Below the pieces are notes generated by a model. The model ran no database searches. It saw nothing but the letters and a program-made list of their open reading frames with translations, and was not told the origin of the DNA. From positions 186,001 to 250,000 of the forward strand of contig DBMO01000002.1 of assembly GCA_002298995.1 (NCBI GenBank): DNA of 64,000 bases, read 5' to 3'. Shown here piece by piece: positions 24,732 to 33,396 of the stretch. Every line of letters starts with the position of its first letter. The stretch's first letter is position 1. A program made the position numbers and the translations under genes. The DNA comes from Desulfarculales bacterium UBA696 (GTDB taxonomy: Bacteria; Desulfobacterota; Syntrophobacteria; Syntrophobacterales; Syntrophobacteraceae).

Positions 24732-26153
24732 CTAACAGGGTTTGGGAAAAGTAAGTACTTTACGGTTTAAGATATTCGTTTCCGGGCAGGCTGAATCATC
24801 AACCCATCCCATAATATCACCTTTCAGGGAATGAGAATACGCTCCCGTGATTTCGACCCGCTGAATCTTTCCGCAAAGGTCAGACGGCGCATCGAAGTTT
24901 ACTATCCGATTATGCGTTGTGCGGCCGCTCATCTGTCCGTTTGATGCCTTGCTCGCACCTTCGACCAGCACCTCCCGAACCAGGCCGATTTCCGCAAGGT
25001 TCTTTTGCTGAGTTACTTCCGCCTGATATGCCTGCAGCTCGATTAGCCGCTGAAGCCCGATCTTCGGATCGACCTTGTCGGCGAATCCGGCCGCTTGGGT
25101 GCCGGGGCGGTCCGAGTACCGGAACGAGAACAGATTATCGAAACGGACTCTTTCCAGCAGGTCCATCGTCTTGCGAAAATCTTCGCCGGTTTCGCCCGGA
25201 AACCCGACAATAACGTCCGAGGTAAGGGCAATATCGGGGCAGATCGAGCGCAGCCGCTCCACCTTGGCCATATAGTCGGATGCCGTATAACGCCGTCTCA
25301 TTCGGGCAAGAACGGCGTCCGATCCGGACTGCACCGGCAGGTGCAAGTGCTTGCAAAGCTTGTCCACTCCGGCGAAGCAGCCCATCAGATCATCTGTCAG
25401 GTCCTTCGGGTGCGAGGTGGTGAACCTGATTCGCAGTATGCCGGTATTCTCGGCTATGCGGCGGATCAGCCCGGCAAAAGTTATCCTATCCGAAAGCCCG
25501 CTTCCATATGAATTCACATTCTGGCCGAGCAGGAGCACTTCTCTGACCCCGGATGCTTCGAGACATTCGATTTCGTGCAAAATATCGGCAACAGGCCTGC
25601 TCCGCTCGGGGCCGCGTACGTACGGCACAATGCAGTAGGTGCAAAAATTGTTGCAGCCCTGCATGACGGTTACCGGGGCCGTGAGATCACCGCTGCCAAA
25701 CATTTCGCGGCCGCCTTCATCCGGCTCCGGCGGGTTTTCTTCCGGCATGCATACTGAGCGCACGCCTTCCAGTTCGATTTTTTCAAGGACTTGGGCAATC
25801 GATCCAACGCCCCGCGTTCCCACTACTGCGTCAAGGTGGTCGAAGCGGTTGAGGAGCTTTTCTCCAAGCTGCTGGGCAACGCAGCCGGCGGCAACGATCT
25901 TGAGATGGGGTTTCCGCTCCTTTAGCCTGCGAAGAGCGCCAATGAACGAGAGCACCTTCTGCTCGGCCTTCTCGCGAACCGAACAGGTGTTCAGAAATAT
26001 AAGATCGGCCTCTTCAATGTCAGCAACCGGCTCGTATCCCAAAGGCGCTAGTAGGCGCCGCACCCGGAGCGAGTCGTATTCGTTCATCTGGCAACCGAAG
26101 GTACGGATATAGAGATGGAGAGGCTTTGGCCTATCTCCAAGGGGCATCGACAT
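24732..26153 (-). CDS. miaB: tRNA-2-methylthio-N6-isopentenyladenosine synthase
   Basis: Radical-SAM methylthiotransferase acting on i6A37 of tRNAs that read codons starting with U. 473 residues in three domains: UPF0004 (about 10-130) with the three cluster-binding cysteines in TFGCQMNEYDS, FLNTCSVREKA and AAGCVAQ; radical SAM with CNNFCTYC; C-terminal TRAM domain (about 400-460). QGCNNFC and RSRP are typical of MiaB rather than RimO. AGGTGAG lies 8 bases before the ATG. Confidence 0.95.
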   Translation of the reverse strand: MSMPLGDRPKPLHLYIRTFGCQMNEYDSLRVRRLLAPLGYEPVADIEEADLIFLNTCSVREKAEQKVLSFIGALRRLKERKPHLKIVAAGCVAQQLGEKLLNRFDHLDAVVGTRGVGSIAQVLEKIELEGVRSVCMPEENPPEPDEGGREMFGSGDLTAPVTVMQGCNNFCTYCIVPYVRGPERSRPVADILHEIECLEASGVREVLLLGQNVNSYGSGLSDRITFAGLIRRIAENTGILRIRFTTSHPKDLTDDLMGCFAGVDKLCKHLHLPVQSGSDAVLARMRRRYTASDYMAKVERLRSICPDIALTSDVIVGFPGETGEDFRKTMDLLERVRFDNLFSFRYSDRPGTQAAGFADKVDPKIGLQRLIELQAYQAEVTQQKNLAEIGLVREVLVEGASKASNGQMSGRTTHNRIVNFDAPSDLCGKIQRVEITGAYSHSLKGDIMGWVDDSACPETNILNRKVLTFPKPC

Positions 26154-26172
26154 GCAATCTGCTCACCTGTTA

Positions 26173-26937
26173 CTAATCGGAGGCCTTTTGACCACCGGTC
26201 TCTTTGCGATTGATTTCAGCAAGACGCAGCATCATTGCCATCATGATCCGCCTCGCAGCATCGGGGTGGTCGCGGATAAGCATATCCAGATCGTCAAGGC
26301 TGTAGATTTCGAGCACACTCTCGCCTATGCTCACAACCGTTGACTGCCGCGGCACTTCGAAAAGACCGGTCAAGAATCCGAAAAACTCACCTGGCTTGTC
26401 GATGCGGCCTACCTGCGTTTCGCCCATCCTAACCTCTAATCCGCCCTGAGTCGAGACCAGCCTGTAAATTTCCGTCTCTCGCGAGTCCGGGCCAATCACT
26501 ATCTCCTGGTCGCTGTAAAACCTCACAGGCCCTTCATCGAGACTTTGTGTATGATCGATGACCGCTTGCGTGGTTTGCGAAAGTTGCTGAAGCATTGAGT
26601 TTAGAATGCTCCAGACCATTCGCGGACTCTCGTGGGTAAAATGGTCGAGTGCTTCTGGGCCGTATTTGGCGATCCTGGATTTTTCGAGCGCGACAACCGA
26701 ATAGTCGGGAGGACTCTTAAGAATGATGCTCTCCAGCCCGAAAATATCCTGTTCGCTGAGTACCCGGATCTTCTTGCCGTAATGAGCCAAGCGGACACGG
26801 CCGCTTAGGATCACCTGGAAAAATGGGGATTCCTCGCCTTGAGTGAGGATTACATCTCCCTGGTTGTACTCATTGACCTCGGTGGCCTGGCTGGGGTCCC
26901 GCTGCATCCGGCCAGGCATTTCTCCAGCATTTTCCAT
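26173..26937 (-). CDS. Tandem cyclic-nucleotide-binding-domain protein
   Basis: 254 residues with two cNMP-binding-like domains: the first about 20-110 (GDVILTQGEESPFFQVILSG), the second about 145-240 (GGLEVRMGETQVGRIDKPGEFFGFLTGL), joined by a helical linker. There is no helix-turn-helix, so it is not a Crp-type DNA-binding regulator. The ATG at 26937 follows AAGGGA; a GTG ten codons upstream has no ribosome site. Just downstream of it lies miaB (19 bases). A regulatory role by ligand sensing or protein contact is an inference. Confidence 0.8.
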   Translation of the reverse strand: MENAGEMPGRMQRDPSQATEVNEYNQGDVILTQGEESPFFQVILSGRVRLAHYGKKIRVLSEQDIFGLESIILKSPPDYSVVALEKSRIAKYGPEALDHFTHESPRMVWSILNSMLQQLSQTTQAVIDHTQSLDEGPVRFYSDQEIVIGPDSRETEIYRLVSTQGGLEVRMGETQVGRIDKPGEFFGFLTGLFEVPRQSTVVSIGESVLEIYSLDDLDMLIRDHPDAARRIMMAMMLRLAEINRKETGGQKASD

Positions 26938-27099
26938 ACAACCGGTCCCTTCTGGGGAAGTAGTCACACTAAGGGAGTATTACTCCGGAAAAGCGCGAGC
27001 AAAATCCGAATCTAAAGGGATTATTCGGAGCTTTTCCGTGTACCATTAGAATTTTTAGTCAATGCACCGAGCTATTGCAAGGAAATAGAAGGACGATTC

Positions 27100-27672
27100 T
27101 CAGGATGCGGGTGGACCTTCCCAGGGCTGGATCAGGTTGTGGGTGATTCCAAGCTGGTCGAGTATACGGGCGACTATAAAATCGGCGATATCCTCAATCG
27201 AGCCGGGTTTGTTGTAAAAGCCCGGCATGGCGGGAAGGATTATTGCCCCAGCCTCGGATGCTCGAAGCATATTCCCGAGGTGGATGCGGTTAAGAGGGGT
27301 CTCTCGGGGTACGAGCACCAGAGGGCGGCGTTCTTTAAGGCAGACGTCCGCAGCCCTGTGGATAAGGTTTTGTGAAAGCCCGGCGGCTATTGCCCCCAAA
27401 GTTCCCATCGTGCATGGGACCACCACCATGCCAGCGCTCGGAAAAGACCCGCTGGCAAATGGCGCGGTGAAATCCGACACATCCCACATAACAACACCCG
27501 GCGGGATGTCCCGGGACAGTGCCTGCCCGATTTCCAGCTCATAAACGAGTTTGCCCGCCTCGGAGGCAACAATACATACGTCGAATCGCTCAGATGGTAT
27601 CGCGGACAGGAGGCGCCTGGCATAAATCGCACCGCTGGCGCCGGTTATGGCTATTATGAGGTTTTGTTTCAA
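27100..27672 (-). CDS. ubiX: Flavin prenyltransferase UbiX family
   Basis: Makes prenylated FMN, cofactor of UbiD-type decarboxylases. 190 residues: IIAITGASGAIYARRLL, CTMGTLGAIAAGLSQNLIHRAADVCLKERRPLVLVPRETPL and GNMLRASEAGAIILPA are the UbiX/Pad1 blocks. Start TTG at 27672. Last gene of the menaquinone operon; futalosine-pathway menaquinone synthesis ends with a UbiD-like decarboxylation, for which this would supply the cofactor. The UbiD partner is not in the window. Confidence 0.93.
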   Translation of the reverse strand: MKQNLIIAITGASGAIYARRLLSAIPSERFDVCIVASEAGKLVYELEIGQALSRDIPPGVVMWDVSDFTAPFASGSFPSAGMVVVPCTMGTLGAIAAGLSQNLIHRAADVCLKERRPLVLVPRETPLNRIHLGNMLRASEAGAIILPAMPGFYNKPGSIEDIADFIVARILDQLGITHNLIQPWEGPPAS

Positions 27673-27710
27673 TTGAGATCCAACCCCTGTTCATTCCCTG
27701 CTTGGATGAT

Positions 27711-28571
27711 TCATGCAACCGATGCCAGGCGCCGGTAGATTTCAAGCCCGGGGACCCTGTCCAGCTCGCCGATCCGGAATAGATAGGAATAAAACCTCGA
27801 CAGTCCGGCCTGCTCTTTTTCGTCGAGGTCGAATTGCAGGCAACGGTAATATTCGCGCAGCTCGCCCATATCCAGCACGCCGGCGCCCGAGGCCGCTTCG
27901 CAGATGCGCTCGACGTTCGCGCAGCCCCACCTTTTCGAGGCCAGCAAGGCGTCGATTGCCTCGCCGATCCTACCGTTTTTCTCCTCGATCGCCCTCTTGC
28001 GCACCACCCAGAGCGCGAAAACGAACGGAAGCCCCGTCCATTTATACCACTCGGAGCCAAGGTCTATAACCTCGGGATAAATTCCGCTTTGCCTCAGCCT
28101 GAGGGCCTCGTCGCCTATGGCCAGGAAGGCGTCGGGGTAGTTGCCGGCTGCGGCAAGCTCGGAGAAAGAACCAGCTTCGAAAACTGGATCGATATTGAAG
28201 CGCATGCCGGCGAGCACCTTCAGGAGCCCAACCGATGTATGCGACTGGGAACTTACCAGTATCCGCCGCCCCGTGAGCTGTTCCACCGGGTATTTGCTTA
28301 GCAGCAGCACGCTTTTTACTTCACCGTAAGAGCAGATCGACATTTCGGGCACGATATAGTAGAGGCTTGACCGCCTCGCATATTCGATTGATGAGACCGG
28401 GCTTATGTCAAGCGCCCCCTGCGCCACAAGGCCGTTCAGAAATGAGGGCACGCCCGGAATGATGGTAAATGGATGGGAGACAATTCCGCTCTCGAGCGGG
28501 AAATAGACCGGCAGCACGTTGAGGTATCCGATTCTTCCGAGATTCAGCTTTTCGCCTGGGCATTCACCCAT
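27711..28571 (-). CDS. mqnA: Chorismate dehydratase (menaquinone, futalosine pathway)
   Basis: First step of the futalosine pathway: chorismate to 3-[(1-carboxyvinyl)oxy]benzoate. 286 residues of the periplasmic-binding-protein-like fold: RIGYLNVLPVYFPLE, GALDISPVSSIEYAR, SSQSHTSVGLLKVL and FLAIGDEAL. The ATG at 28571 has AAGGAG 7 bases upstream; the ATG two codons earlier is too close to it. Overlaps the end of the deaminase gene by 28 bases. Confidence 0.92.
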   Translation of the reverse strand: MGECPGEKLNLGRIGYLNVLPVYFPLESGIVSHPFTIIPGVPSFLNGLVAQGALDISPVSSIEYARRSSLYYIVPEMSICSYGEVKSVLLLSKYPVEQLTGRRILVSSQSHTSVGLLKVLAGMRFNIDPVFEAGSFSELAAAGNYPDAFLAIGDEALRLRQSGIYPEVIDLGSEWYKWTGLPFVFALWVVRKRAIEEKNGRIGEAIDALLASKRWGCANVERICEAASGAGVLDMGELREYYRCLQFDLDEKEQAGLSRFYSYLFRIGELDRVPGLEIYRRLASVA

Positions 28572-29800
28572 TTCCATGCTCCTTTTTCACCAGATCTTAT
28601 GAGAGCTTCAGAAAGATTCGACTCCTTCAGCGGGGAATCGAGCGAAACAACCAGCAGGTCAGATTTAAGACCGGGTTTCAGGGCGCCAAAATCCTCATGC
28701 CGCCCAAGCGCCTTTGCGGGTGCCGCCGTAATCATTGGGACAAGGGCATCGGGGCGGATTCCGGGATATTGATCGAGAACGAAACCGGCTTCGGCAAAAA
28801 GGTCGAGATCCGTGTTGCTTGCCGGGCTGTCCGTACCAATGCAGGCCGGGATACCGCACGAGAGCGCCTTTTCGATATCAGGGCGCCCCACGCTCATATT
28901 TCTGTTGCTCCTTGGACAAAAGCAAATGGAACACTTTCCGCGGGCGGCAATTTCGCGGTCGAAGTCGTCAAGATGGACCGCGTGCACAAGAATCGTCAGG
29001 TGATCGAGGACCCCGAGGCTGTCGAGATACCTTACCGGGGAGGTTCGCGGAGGCGTCCATTTCGGGTCCCACCGACCGAGTTTTTCGAGCAATTCGCGGC
29101 AAAATCCCGTTCCGCTTTGCAGGAACTCCATCTCCTCGATATGCTCCGCCGTATGGATGCTGAAAGGCAGCGCGCGCAGGCGGCTAATTTCCTTGGCCCC
29201 GGCAATTACCGCCGCGGATACGGAATAGGCGGAATGGGCAACGGTGGAATATCGGCCGCCGTTGTTCATGTCTATCCCGGCAGGCATTGCGGCGCCAACC
29301 GATCCGCGGTTGAAGCCAAGAAGTTCGAGAAATGTCACCCTTTCGGGGTAGCTGGAGGGTGCCGGCGAGCATGCAAGTGCGCCGTTGGTGATGTCCCCAT
29401 AGAGTGCTGTCCCCGTATCATGCATTTCCTTGTGGCCGCGTAGTGCCGCTTCTTCCGCGGCTTCCGGCCCGATTTCGGCCCTCATGGGGAAAAACGCCGC
29501 GACCCAGTCGGCAAATCCGTTGCGGGGAAAGGTTATAGAGCCTTTAAAAGCATAGAGCTCAAGGTGGGTATGGGCGTTTACCAGGGCCGGCATGATGGCC
29601 GCACTGCCGTGGTCCGCGATCCGGGTGCCGGCTGGAAGATCGGCCTTTAGCCCGGGAAAAGCTCCAGCCGCCAGAATGCGGCCGTCTTTTACGAGCACCG
29701 CCCCGTTCGCAACCGGGGCCGAAAGCACCGGAACGATCCACGCTGCCCTATGCAGGACGGGGATCGAAGGGATTTGAGGAAGCACTTTTTCCAAACTCAC
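28544..29800 (-). CDS. Aminofutalosine deaminase (amidohydrolase family)
   Basis: 418-residue amidohydrolase. Metal-binding motifs NAHTHLEL, FSIHTAEH, HAVHLDD and GTDSPASN are complete. By sequence style it belongs with S-adenosylhomocysteine/aminofutalosine deaminases, and its place between mqnC and mqnA makes 6-amino-6-deoxyfutalosine to futalosine the likely reaction. If so, the organism uses the deaminase branch and needs a futalosine hydrolase (MqnB) elsewhere. GTG at 29800 or TTG two codons later; AGAGG fits the TTG better. Only 7 bases after mqnC. Confidence 0.88.
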   Translation of the reverse strand: MSLEKVLPQIPSIPVLHRAAWIVPVLSAPVANGAVLVKDGRILAAGAFPGLKADLPAGTRIADHGSAAIMPALVNAHTHLELYAFKGSITFPRNGFADWVAAFFPMRAEIGPEAAEEAALRGHKEMHDTGTALYGDITNGALACSPAPSSYPERVTFLELLGFNRGSVGAAMPAGIDMNNGGRYSTVAHSAYSVSAAVIAGAKEISRLRALPFSIHTAEHIEEMEFLQSGTGFCRELLEKLGRWDPKWTPPRTSPVRYLDSLGVLDHLTILVHAVHLDDFDREIAARGKCSICFCPRSNRNMSVGRPDIEKALSCGIPACIGTDSPASNTDLDLFAEAGFVLDQYPGIRPDALVPMITAAPAKALGRHEDFGALKPGLKSDLLVVSLDSPLKESNLSEALIRSGEKGAWKWVNAQAKS

Positions 29801-29807
29801 CTCTGTT

Positions 29808-30845
29808 TTATCCCTGGTCCACCCACTTGTAAGCCATTGTCCTCTGGCGCGGCTCGAAGCCGGCCGATTCTATTATCCGGCGTATCTCATCGATTGAGAG
29901 CCTGAAGTTCACACCGGCGGCGGCAACCACGTTTTCCTCGATCATTGTCGAGCCGAAATCGTTTGCACCGAAAAAGAGCGCCAATTGGGCCACTTTAGGT
30001 CCCATCGTGACCCATGAAGCCTGTATGTTGTCGAAGTTGTCCAGGACTATCCTAGATACCGCAAGAAGCCGGAGATAGGATACGGTCGTTTCCGGCTCCC
30101 TCGTAATGGCGGTGTTTTGCGGCTGGAATGCCCAGGGGATGAAGGCCGTGAAACCACCGGTCCGGTCCTGCAGGTCGCGCAGGGCAAAAAGGTGCTCGAT
30201 CCTGTGGCGCGGCTCCTCTTCATGACCGAACATCATGGTGGCCGTCGTTCGAAGCCCCTGGTTATGGGCCTCCTCCATTACCGCCAGCCACTCGCCGGCG
30301 GAACATTTTCGCGGGGATACGCGCTCCCGCACACAGTCCACCAGTATTTCCGCCCCTCCTCCAGGTATCGAAGCGAGACCGGCGGCCCTGAGGCGCGAGA
30401 CCACCTCGCTAGTCGATATGCCCTCCAGGCGCGCAAAATGCACGATTTCAGGCGGAGAAAAAGAGTGGACGTGTATCGGGAAGCTCGATTTTATGAACCT
30501 CAGCATATCTTCGTAATACGAGAGCCGCAGGTCGGGATGGTGCCCACCCTGCATCAGGATCTGGGTGCCTCCGAGGCTGAGGGTTTCTTCGATCTTGGAG
30601 GCGAGTTCGGTTTTGCCCAGAAGATAGCATTCGGGGTGTCCCGGCGGCCGGAAGAACGCGCAGAATCGGCAGCCGCAAACGCATACGTTCGAATAATTGA
30701 TATTGCGGTCGACCACATAGCTTACCACCGGCTCGGGGTGCTTTTGAGTCCTTGCCGAGTGGGCCATTCGCCCGAGTTCATGGAAATCGGCGTTATTGTA
30801 AAGGTCCCACGCATTATCGAAATCAAGCCGTCCGTTTCCGCTCAT
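29808..30845 (-). CDS. mqnC: Dehypoxanthine futalosine cyclase (radical SAM)
   Basis: Radical-SAM enzyme that cyclises dehypoxanthine futalosine. 345 residues with cluster motif CVCGCRFCAF in the CxxxCxxC pattern, LMQGGHHPDL, SIPGGGAEIL and GSTMIEENVVAAAG, which distinguishes MqnC from MqnE. ATG at 30845 overlaps the mqnE stop (ATGA). Confidence 0.94.
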   Translation of the reverse strand: MSGNGRLDFDNAWDLYNNADFHELGRMAHSARTQKHPEPVVSYVVDRNINYSNVCVCGCRFCAFFRPPGHPECYLLGKTELASKIEETLSLGGTQILMQGGHHPDLRLSYYEDMLRFIKSSFPIHVHSFSPPEIVHFARLEGISTSEVVSRLRAAGLASIPGGGAEILVDCVRERVSPRKCSAGEWLAVMEEAHNQGLRTTATMMFGHEEEPRHRIEHLFALRDLQDRTGGFTAFIPWAFQPQNTAITREPETTVSYLRLLAVSRIVLDNFDNIQASWVTMGPKVAQLALFFGANDFGSTMIEENVVAAAGVNFRLSIDEIRRIIESAGFEPRQRTMAYKWVDQG

Positions 30846-31957
30846 GAGCACCTGCCCCGGCCGTTTTCTTTTATGCTGTTGAAAAGACTGTCACGCTCGA
30901 CCGGCTCGAATCCGGCATCCACGATGATCCGCTCTATTTCCCTTCGGGTAAGGCCCTGTTCCGACTGGGCCCCGGCCATGTGTCCGATCTTTTCCTCGAC
31001 AACCGTCCCGTCGAAATCGTCTGCCCCGTAGTAGAGGGCTGCCTGGGCGACCTTTACGGTCAGCATCACCCAATAGGCTTTGATATGGGCAATGTTGTCC
31101 AACATCAGCCGGCTGAGGGCGATGGTCTTGAGGTCCTCGATACCGGTCGTTGGAGAAAGGTTACTCAGCTCCGTGTTGGCGGGCTGGAAGGGAAGGGGAA
31201 TAAAGCAGACGAATCCGCCGGTCCTGTCCTGCAATTCGCGAAGCGCGGCCATGTGCTCCAGCCGCTCCCTTTGGGTTTCCAGATGCCCGTAAAGCATGGT
31301 TGCGTTGGTGCGAATCCCGAGTTCATGGGCCTGGCGCACCACGTCGAGCCAGCCCTGCCCGTCCAGCTTTTCCGGGCACAACATCTCGCGGATGCGCCCG
31401 CTGAAAACTTCCGCCCCACCGCCCGGAAGCATGTCCAGTCCGGCGGCTTTCAAGCGCGACATCACCTCGCCAACAGTGATCGATTCCTTTTTTGCAAAAT
31501 GCGCGATCTCGACAGCGGTAAAGGCCTTGAGAAAAGCTTTTGGCTGAATTGTGCGGATTTTCTTCAGCAAATCCTCGAAAAAAGAAAGCGGAAGGTCGGG
31601 ATGGCAGCCGCCTACGATATGAACCTCCGTGAGGCCGTTTTTCTGCGCGGCTACTTTTTCGAGAATCTCGGACTCGGAGAGCTCAAACGCCAGCGGGTCG
31701 CCTTTTTTCCTGCTGAAAGCGCAGAAACGGCAGCCGTTTACGCAAACATTTGAATAGTTTATGTGCCGGTTTACAACGAAGTAGGCCGACTTGCCGTGGA
31801 GTCTCGTCCTGACCGAATGCGCCAGGAGGCCCAGGGCATGTATGTCCCGGCAGGCAAAAAGCCTTTCCCCGTCGGCGAGGCTCAATCGCTGGCCCGCCGC
31901 AACTTTCTCGCGAATTTCACCCAGGCCGAGTTGCCTGAAGTACCCCGGATCAAGCAT
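30842..31957 (-). CDS. mqnE: Aminodeoxyfutalosine synthase (radical SAM)
   Basis: Radical-SAM addition of the MqnA product to S-adenosylmethionine, forming aminofutalosine. 371 residues: CVNGCRFCAF cluster motif, HIVGGCHPDLPL, MLPGGGAEVFSGRIRE and DFDGTVVEEKIGHMAGA, the last typical of MqnE. ATG at 31957 follows GGGGGAGCACCGGAA; the longer frame to 31999 lacks a site. It overlaps the last codons of the tetR gene by 8 bases, so regulator and enzyme are coupled. Confidence 0.94.
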   Translation of the reverse strand: MLDPGYFRQLGLGEIREKVAAGQRLSLADGERLFACRDIHALGLLAHSVRTRLHGKSAYFVVNRHINYSNVCVNGCRFCAFSRKKGDPLAFELSESEILEKVAAQKNGLTEVHIVGGCHPDLPLSFFEDLLKKIRTIQPKAFLKAFTAVEIAHFAKKESITVGEVMSRLKAAGLDMLPGGGAEVFSGRIREMLCPEKLDGQGWLDVVRQAHELGIRTNATMLYGHLETQRERLEHMAALRELQDRTGGFVCFIPLPFQPANTELSNLSPTTGIEDLKTIALSRLMLDNIAHIKAYWVMLTVKVAQAALYYGADDFDGTVVEEKIGHMAGAQSEQGLTRREIERIIVDAGFEPVERDSLFNSIKENGRGRCS

Positions 31958-32654
31958 TTCCGGTGCTCCCCCCTGCCGCGCGTCCCAAAACGGCCGCACC
32001 GCTCTGCTCCCCCCCGGCTCCCATCCCTGCCCTGAGGAGATCGATCAAACCATCCACCCTGCGCTCGACTTCGGAATCCTCGGCCTGGTAAATCCCGGCG
32101 CCCGCATCGAGAAACGGCACGCAGTAAGCCTGCAGAAACCTGTCCATTAGCGAGTCGAGCATGAAAACAGCCACCTCGGGATCGATATCGGCCCTCAGTT
32201 CGCCGCGGATTATTCCCGCGTCGACGATGGGACGCAGATATTCCGCGGAAAAAAGGTGTACCTGCTGCAAAAATTCGGCGCGCAGGGGAAAATCTTCCTG
32301 AAAAATCATCTTTAGATAGATGCGATAAACCCTCGGATGGCGCCTGATAAAACGTATTCCAGCCAGCGTGCTTTGGCGGATACGCTCGAAAAAGTTTGCA
32401 TCCGAGGTCTCGCGCTTAACCTGCCGCAGCGATTGGCGCACAAGCTCAACCGCATAGTTGAATATGACCTGGAACAGGCCCTCTTTGCTGCCAAAATACT
32501 GAAACAGCGAACCCTTCGCGATGCCGATCCGCTCGACCATTCGGTTGACGCTCGCCTGCCGGAAACCGTGCAGCGAGAACTCGTCTATCGCCGTGTCGAG
32601 TATCTTGCTCTTCTTTGATTCTTCCAACTTGTTGAAGATGTCGCGAGGGACCAT
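31950..32654 (-). CDS. TetR-family regulator, first gene of the menaquinone operon
   Basis: 234 residues. The N-terminal helix-turn-helix region (about 15-65) is typical: ILDTAIDEFSLHGF, ASVNRMVERIGIAKGSLFQYFGSKEGLF. The rest is the ligand-binding and dimerisation domain (helical), with a Gly-Ala-rich tail. Gene overlaps mqnE by 8 bases. Upstream lie two palindromes over a consensus promoter, which fit a self-repressing regulator that also controls the operon. Ligand unknown; an acyl-CoA or quinone-related molecule would be a guess. Confidence 0.93.
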   Translation of the reverse strand: MVPRDIFNKLEESKKSKILDTAIDEFSLHGFRQASVNRMVERIGIAKGSLFQYFGSKEGLFQVIFNYAVELVRQSLRQVKRETSDANFFERIRQSTLAGIRFIRRHPRVYRIYLKMIFQEDFPLRAEFLQQVHLFSAEYLRPIVDAGIIRGELRADIDPEVAVFMLDSLMDRFLQAYCVPFLDAGAGIYQAEDSEVERRVDGLIDLLRAGMGAGGEQSGAAVLGRAAGGSTGNA

Positions 32655-32697
32655 CGACTACCTTTCGAACATTGCTCGGTACGGTTCACCGCAGGGA

Positions 32698-32753
32698 TGA
32701 CCGGGTGGTCACTGACCAGGTGGTCATTATAGGCAAACAGGTTCGCTTGTCAA
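32698..32753 (-). promoter_or_regulatory. Consensus sigma-70 promoter with two overlapping operator palindromes
   Basis: Read on the minus strand: TTGACA (32753-32748), 16-bp spacer, TATAAT (32731-32726). The palindrome TGACCACCTGGTCA (32726-32713) shares its first base with the -10 and would cover the start point; TGACCACCCGGTCA (32711-32698) follows after 1 base, so centres are 15 bp apart. Both elements match the consensus perfectly. Position 43 bp ahead of the tetR ATG suggests autoregulation. Confidence 0.85.
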
Positions 32754-32841
32754 ATCTGAAAAGGGGCTGGACAAGGGTTCAAGGCAAATTGTTTTTGCGG
32801 GGGACTGATGGGGCAAAACCCCATTAACTTAATGAGGGAGT

Positions 32842-33093
32842 CTATTCCTCGTGTTCGAAAAAGACGTATTCTTTATCGCATCGAGGGCATCTCAACAAGA
32901 CGCTGCTCTGCCGGTCATGCTGCACCTCTATCCTGGCGCCGCAGCTATCGCAACGACGGCGCAACAGCACTCCTCTGAGTCTGGGAAGCGGTTCCGCATG
33001 CTCTTTCAATGAATGAAGCCTAACGGCGCGATCTTTATGCTTCGCGCCCAAACGAAGAATCGCCGTGACATAATTCGGAGTATCCGGGCCCAT
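32842..33093 (-). CDS. Small zinc-ribbon protein
   Basis: 83 residues. Two CxxC pairs (CDSCGARI and CPRCDKEY, 19 residues apart) make a zinc ribbon in the second half, ending in an acidic FFEHEE tail. The first half is basic and unassigned (LRLGAKHKDRAVRL). The ATG has no clear ribosome site, so start and reality are less certain than for other genes. Function unknown. Confidence 0.6.
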   Translation of the reverse strand: MGPDTPNYVTAILRLGAKHKDRAVRLHSLKEHAEPLPRLRGVLLRRRCDSCGARIEVQHDRQSSVLLRCPRCDKEYVFFEHEE

Positions 33094-33396
33094 GGCCCAA
33101 AGGTCTATTTTTGGTATTATGACCTTTTATTTTAAAAAAGTAAGGCAGGATCTAAAGACTGTCTCGTCAGTGAACGAAAAGGATTACGGGATTGATGCCA
33201 GGTTGCATCTAGGTCTAATTTTGGTAGGTAAGCCGCACAGGCGATGCGTTTTCGCTTCGCTCCACCCATCCCAGGCCGCTTTAATGTTGCGGGATGGGTG
33301 GAGCGAAGCGAAATCCATCACTCCCTACATGCAAAAACCCATTACCGCGTGCAACGGTAGACGGGGGGCGACGCTGTTTCTTATTTCCGGGCAACC
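33094..33396. other. Intergenic stretch between zinc-ribbon gene and fliT-like gene
   Basis: 303 bp without a gene; the greater part is the long palindromic repeat at 33223-33331. Confidence 0.6.
33223..33331. repeat. Class A repeat with perfect 23-bp stem
   Basis: Left arm 33250-33272 and right arm 33291-33313 are perfect inverted repeats (TTTCGCTTCGCTCCACCC... against ...GGGTGGAGCGAAGCGAAA), loop 18 bases. Outside it GATG/CATC and the end sequence GTAGG/CCTAC also pair, matching the TGTAGGG-type ends of the other class A copies. Confidence 0.9.
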
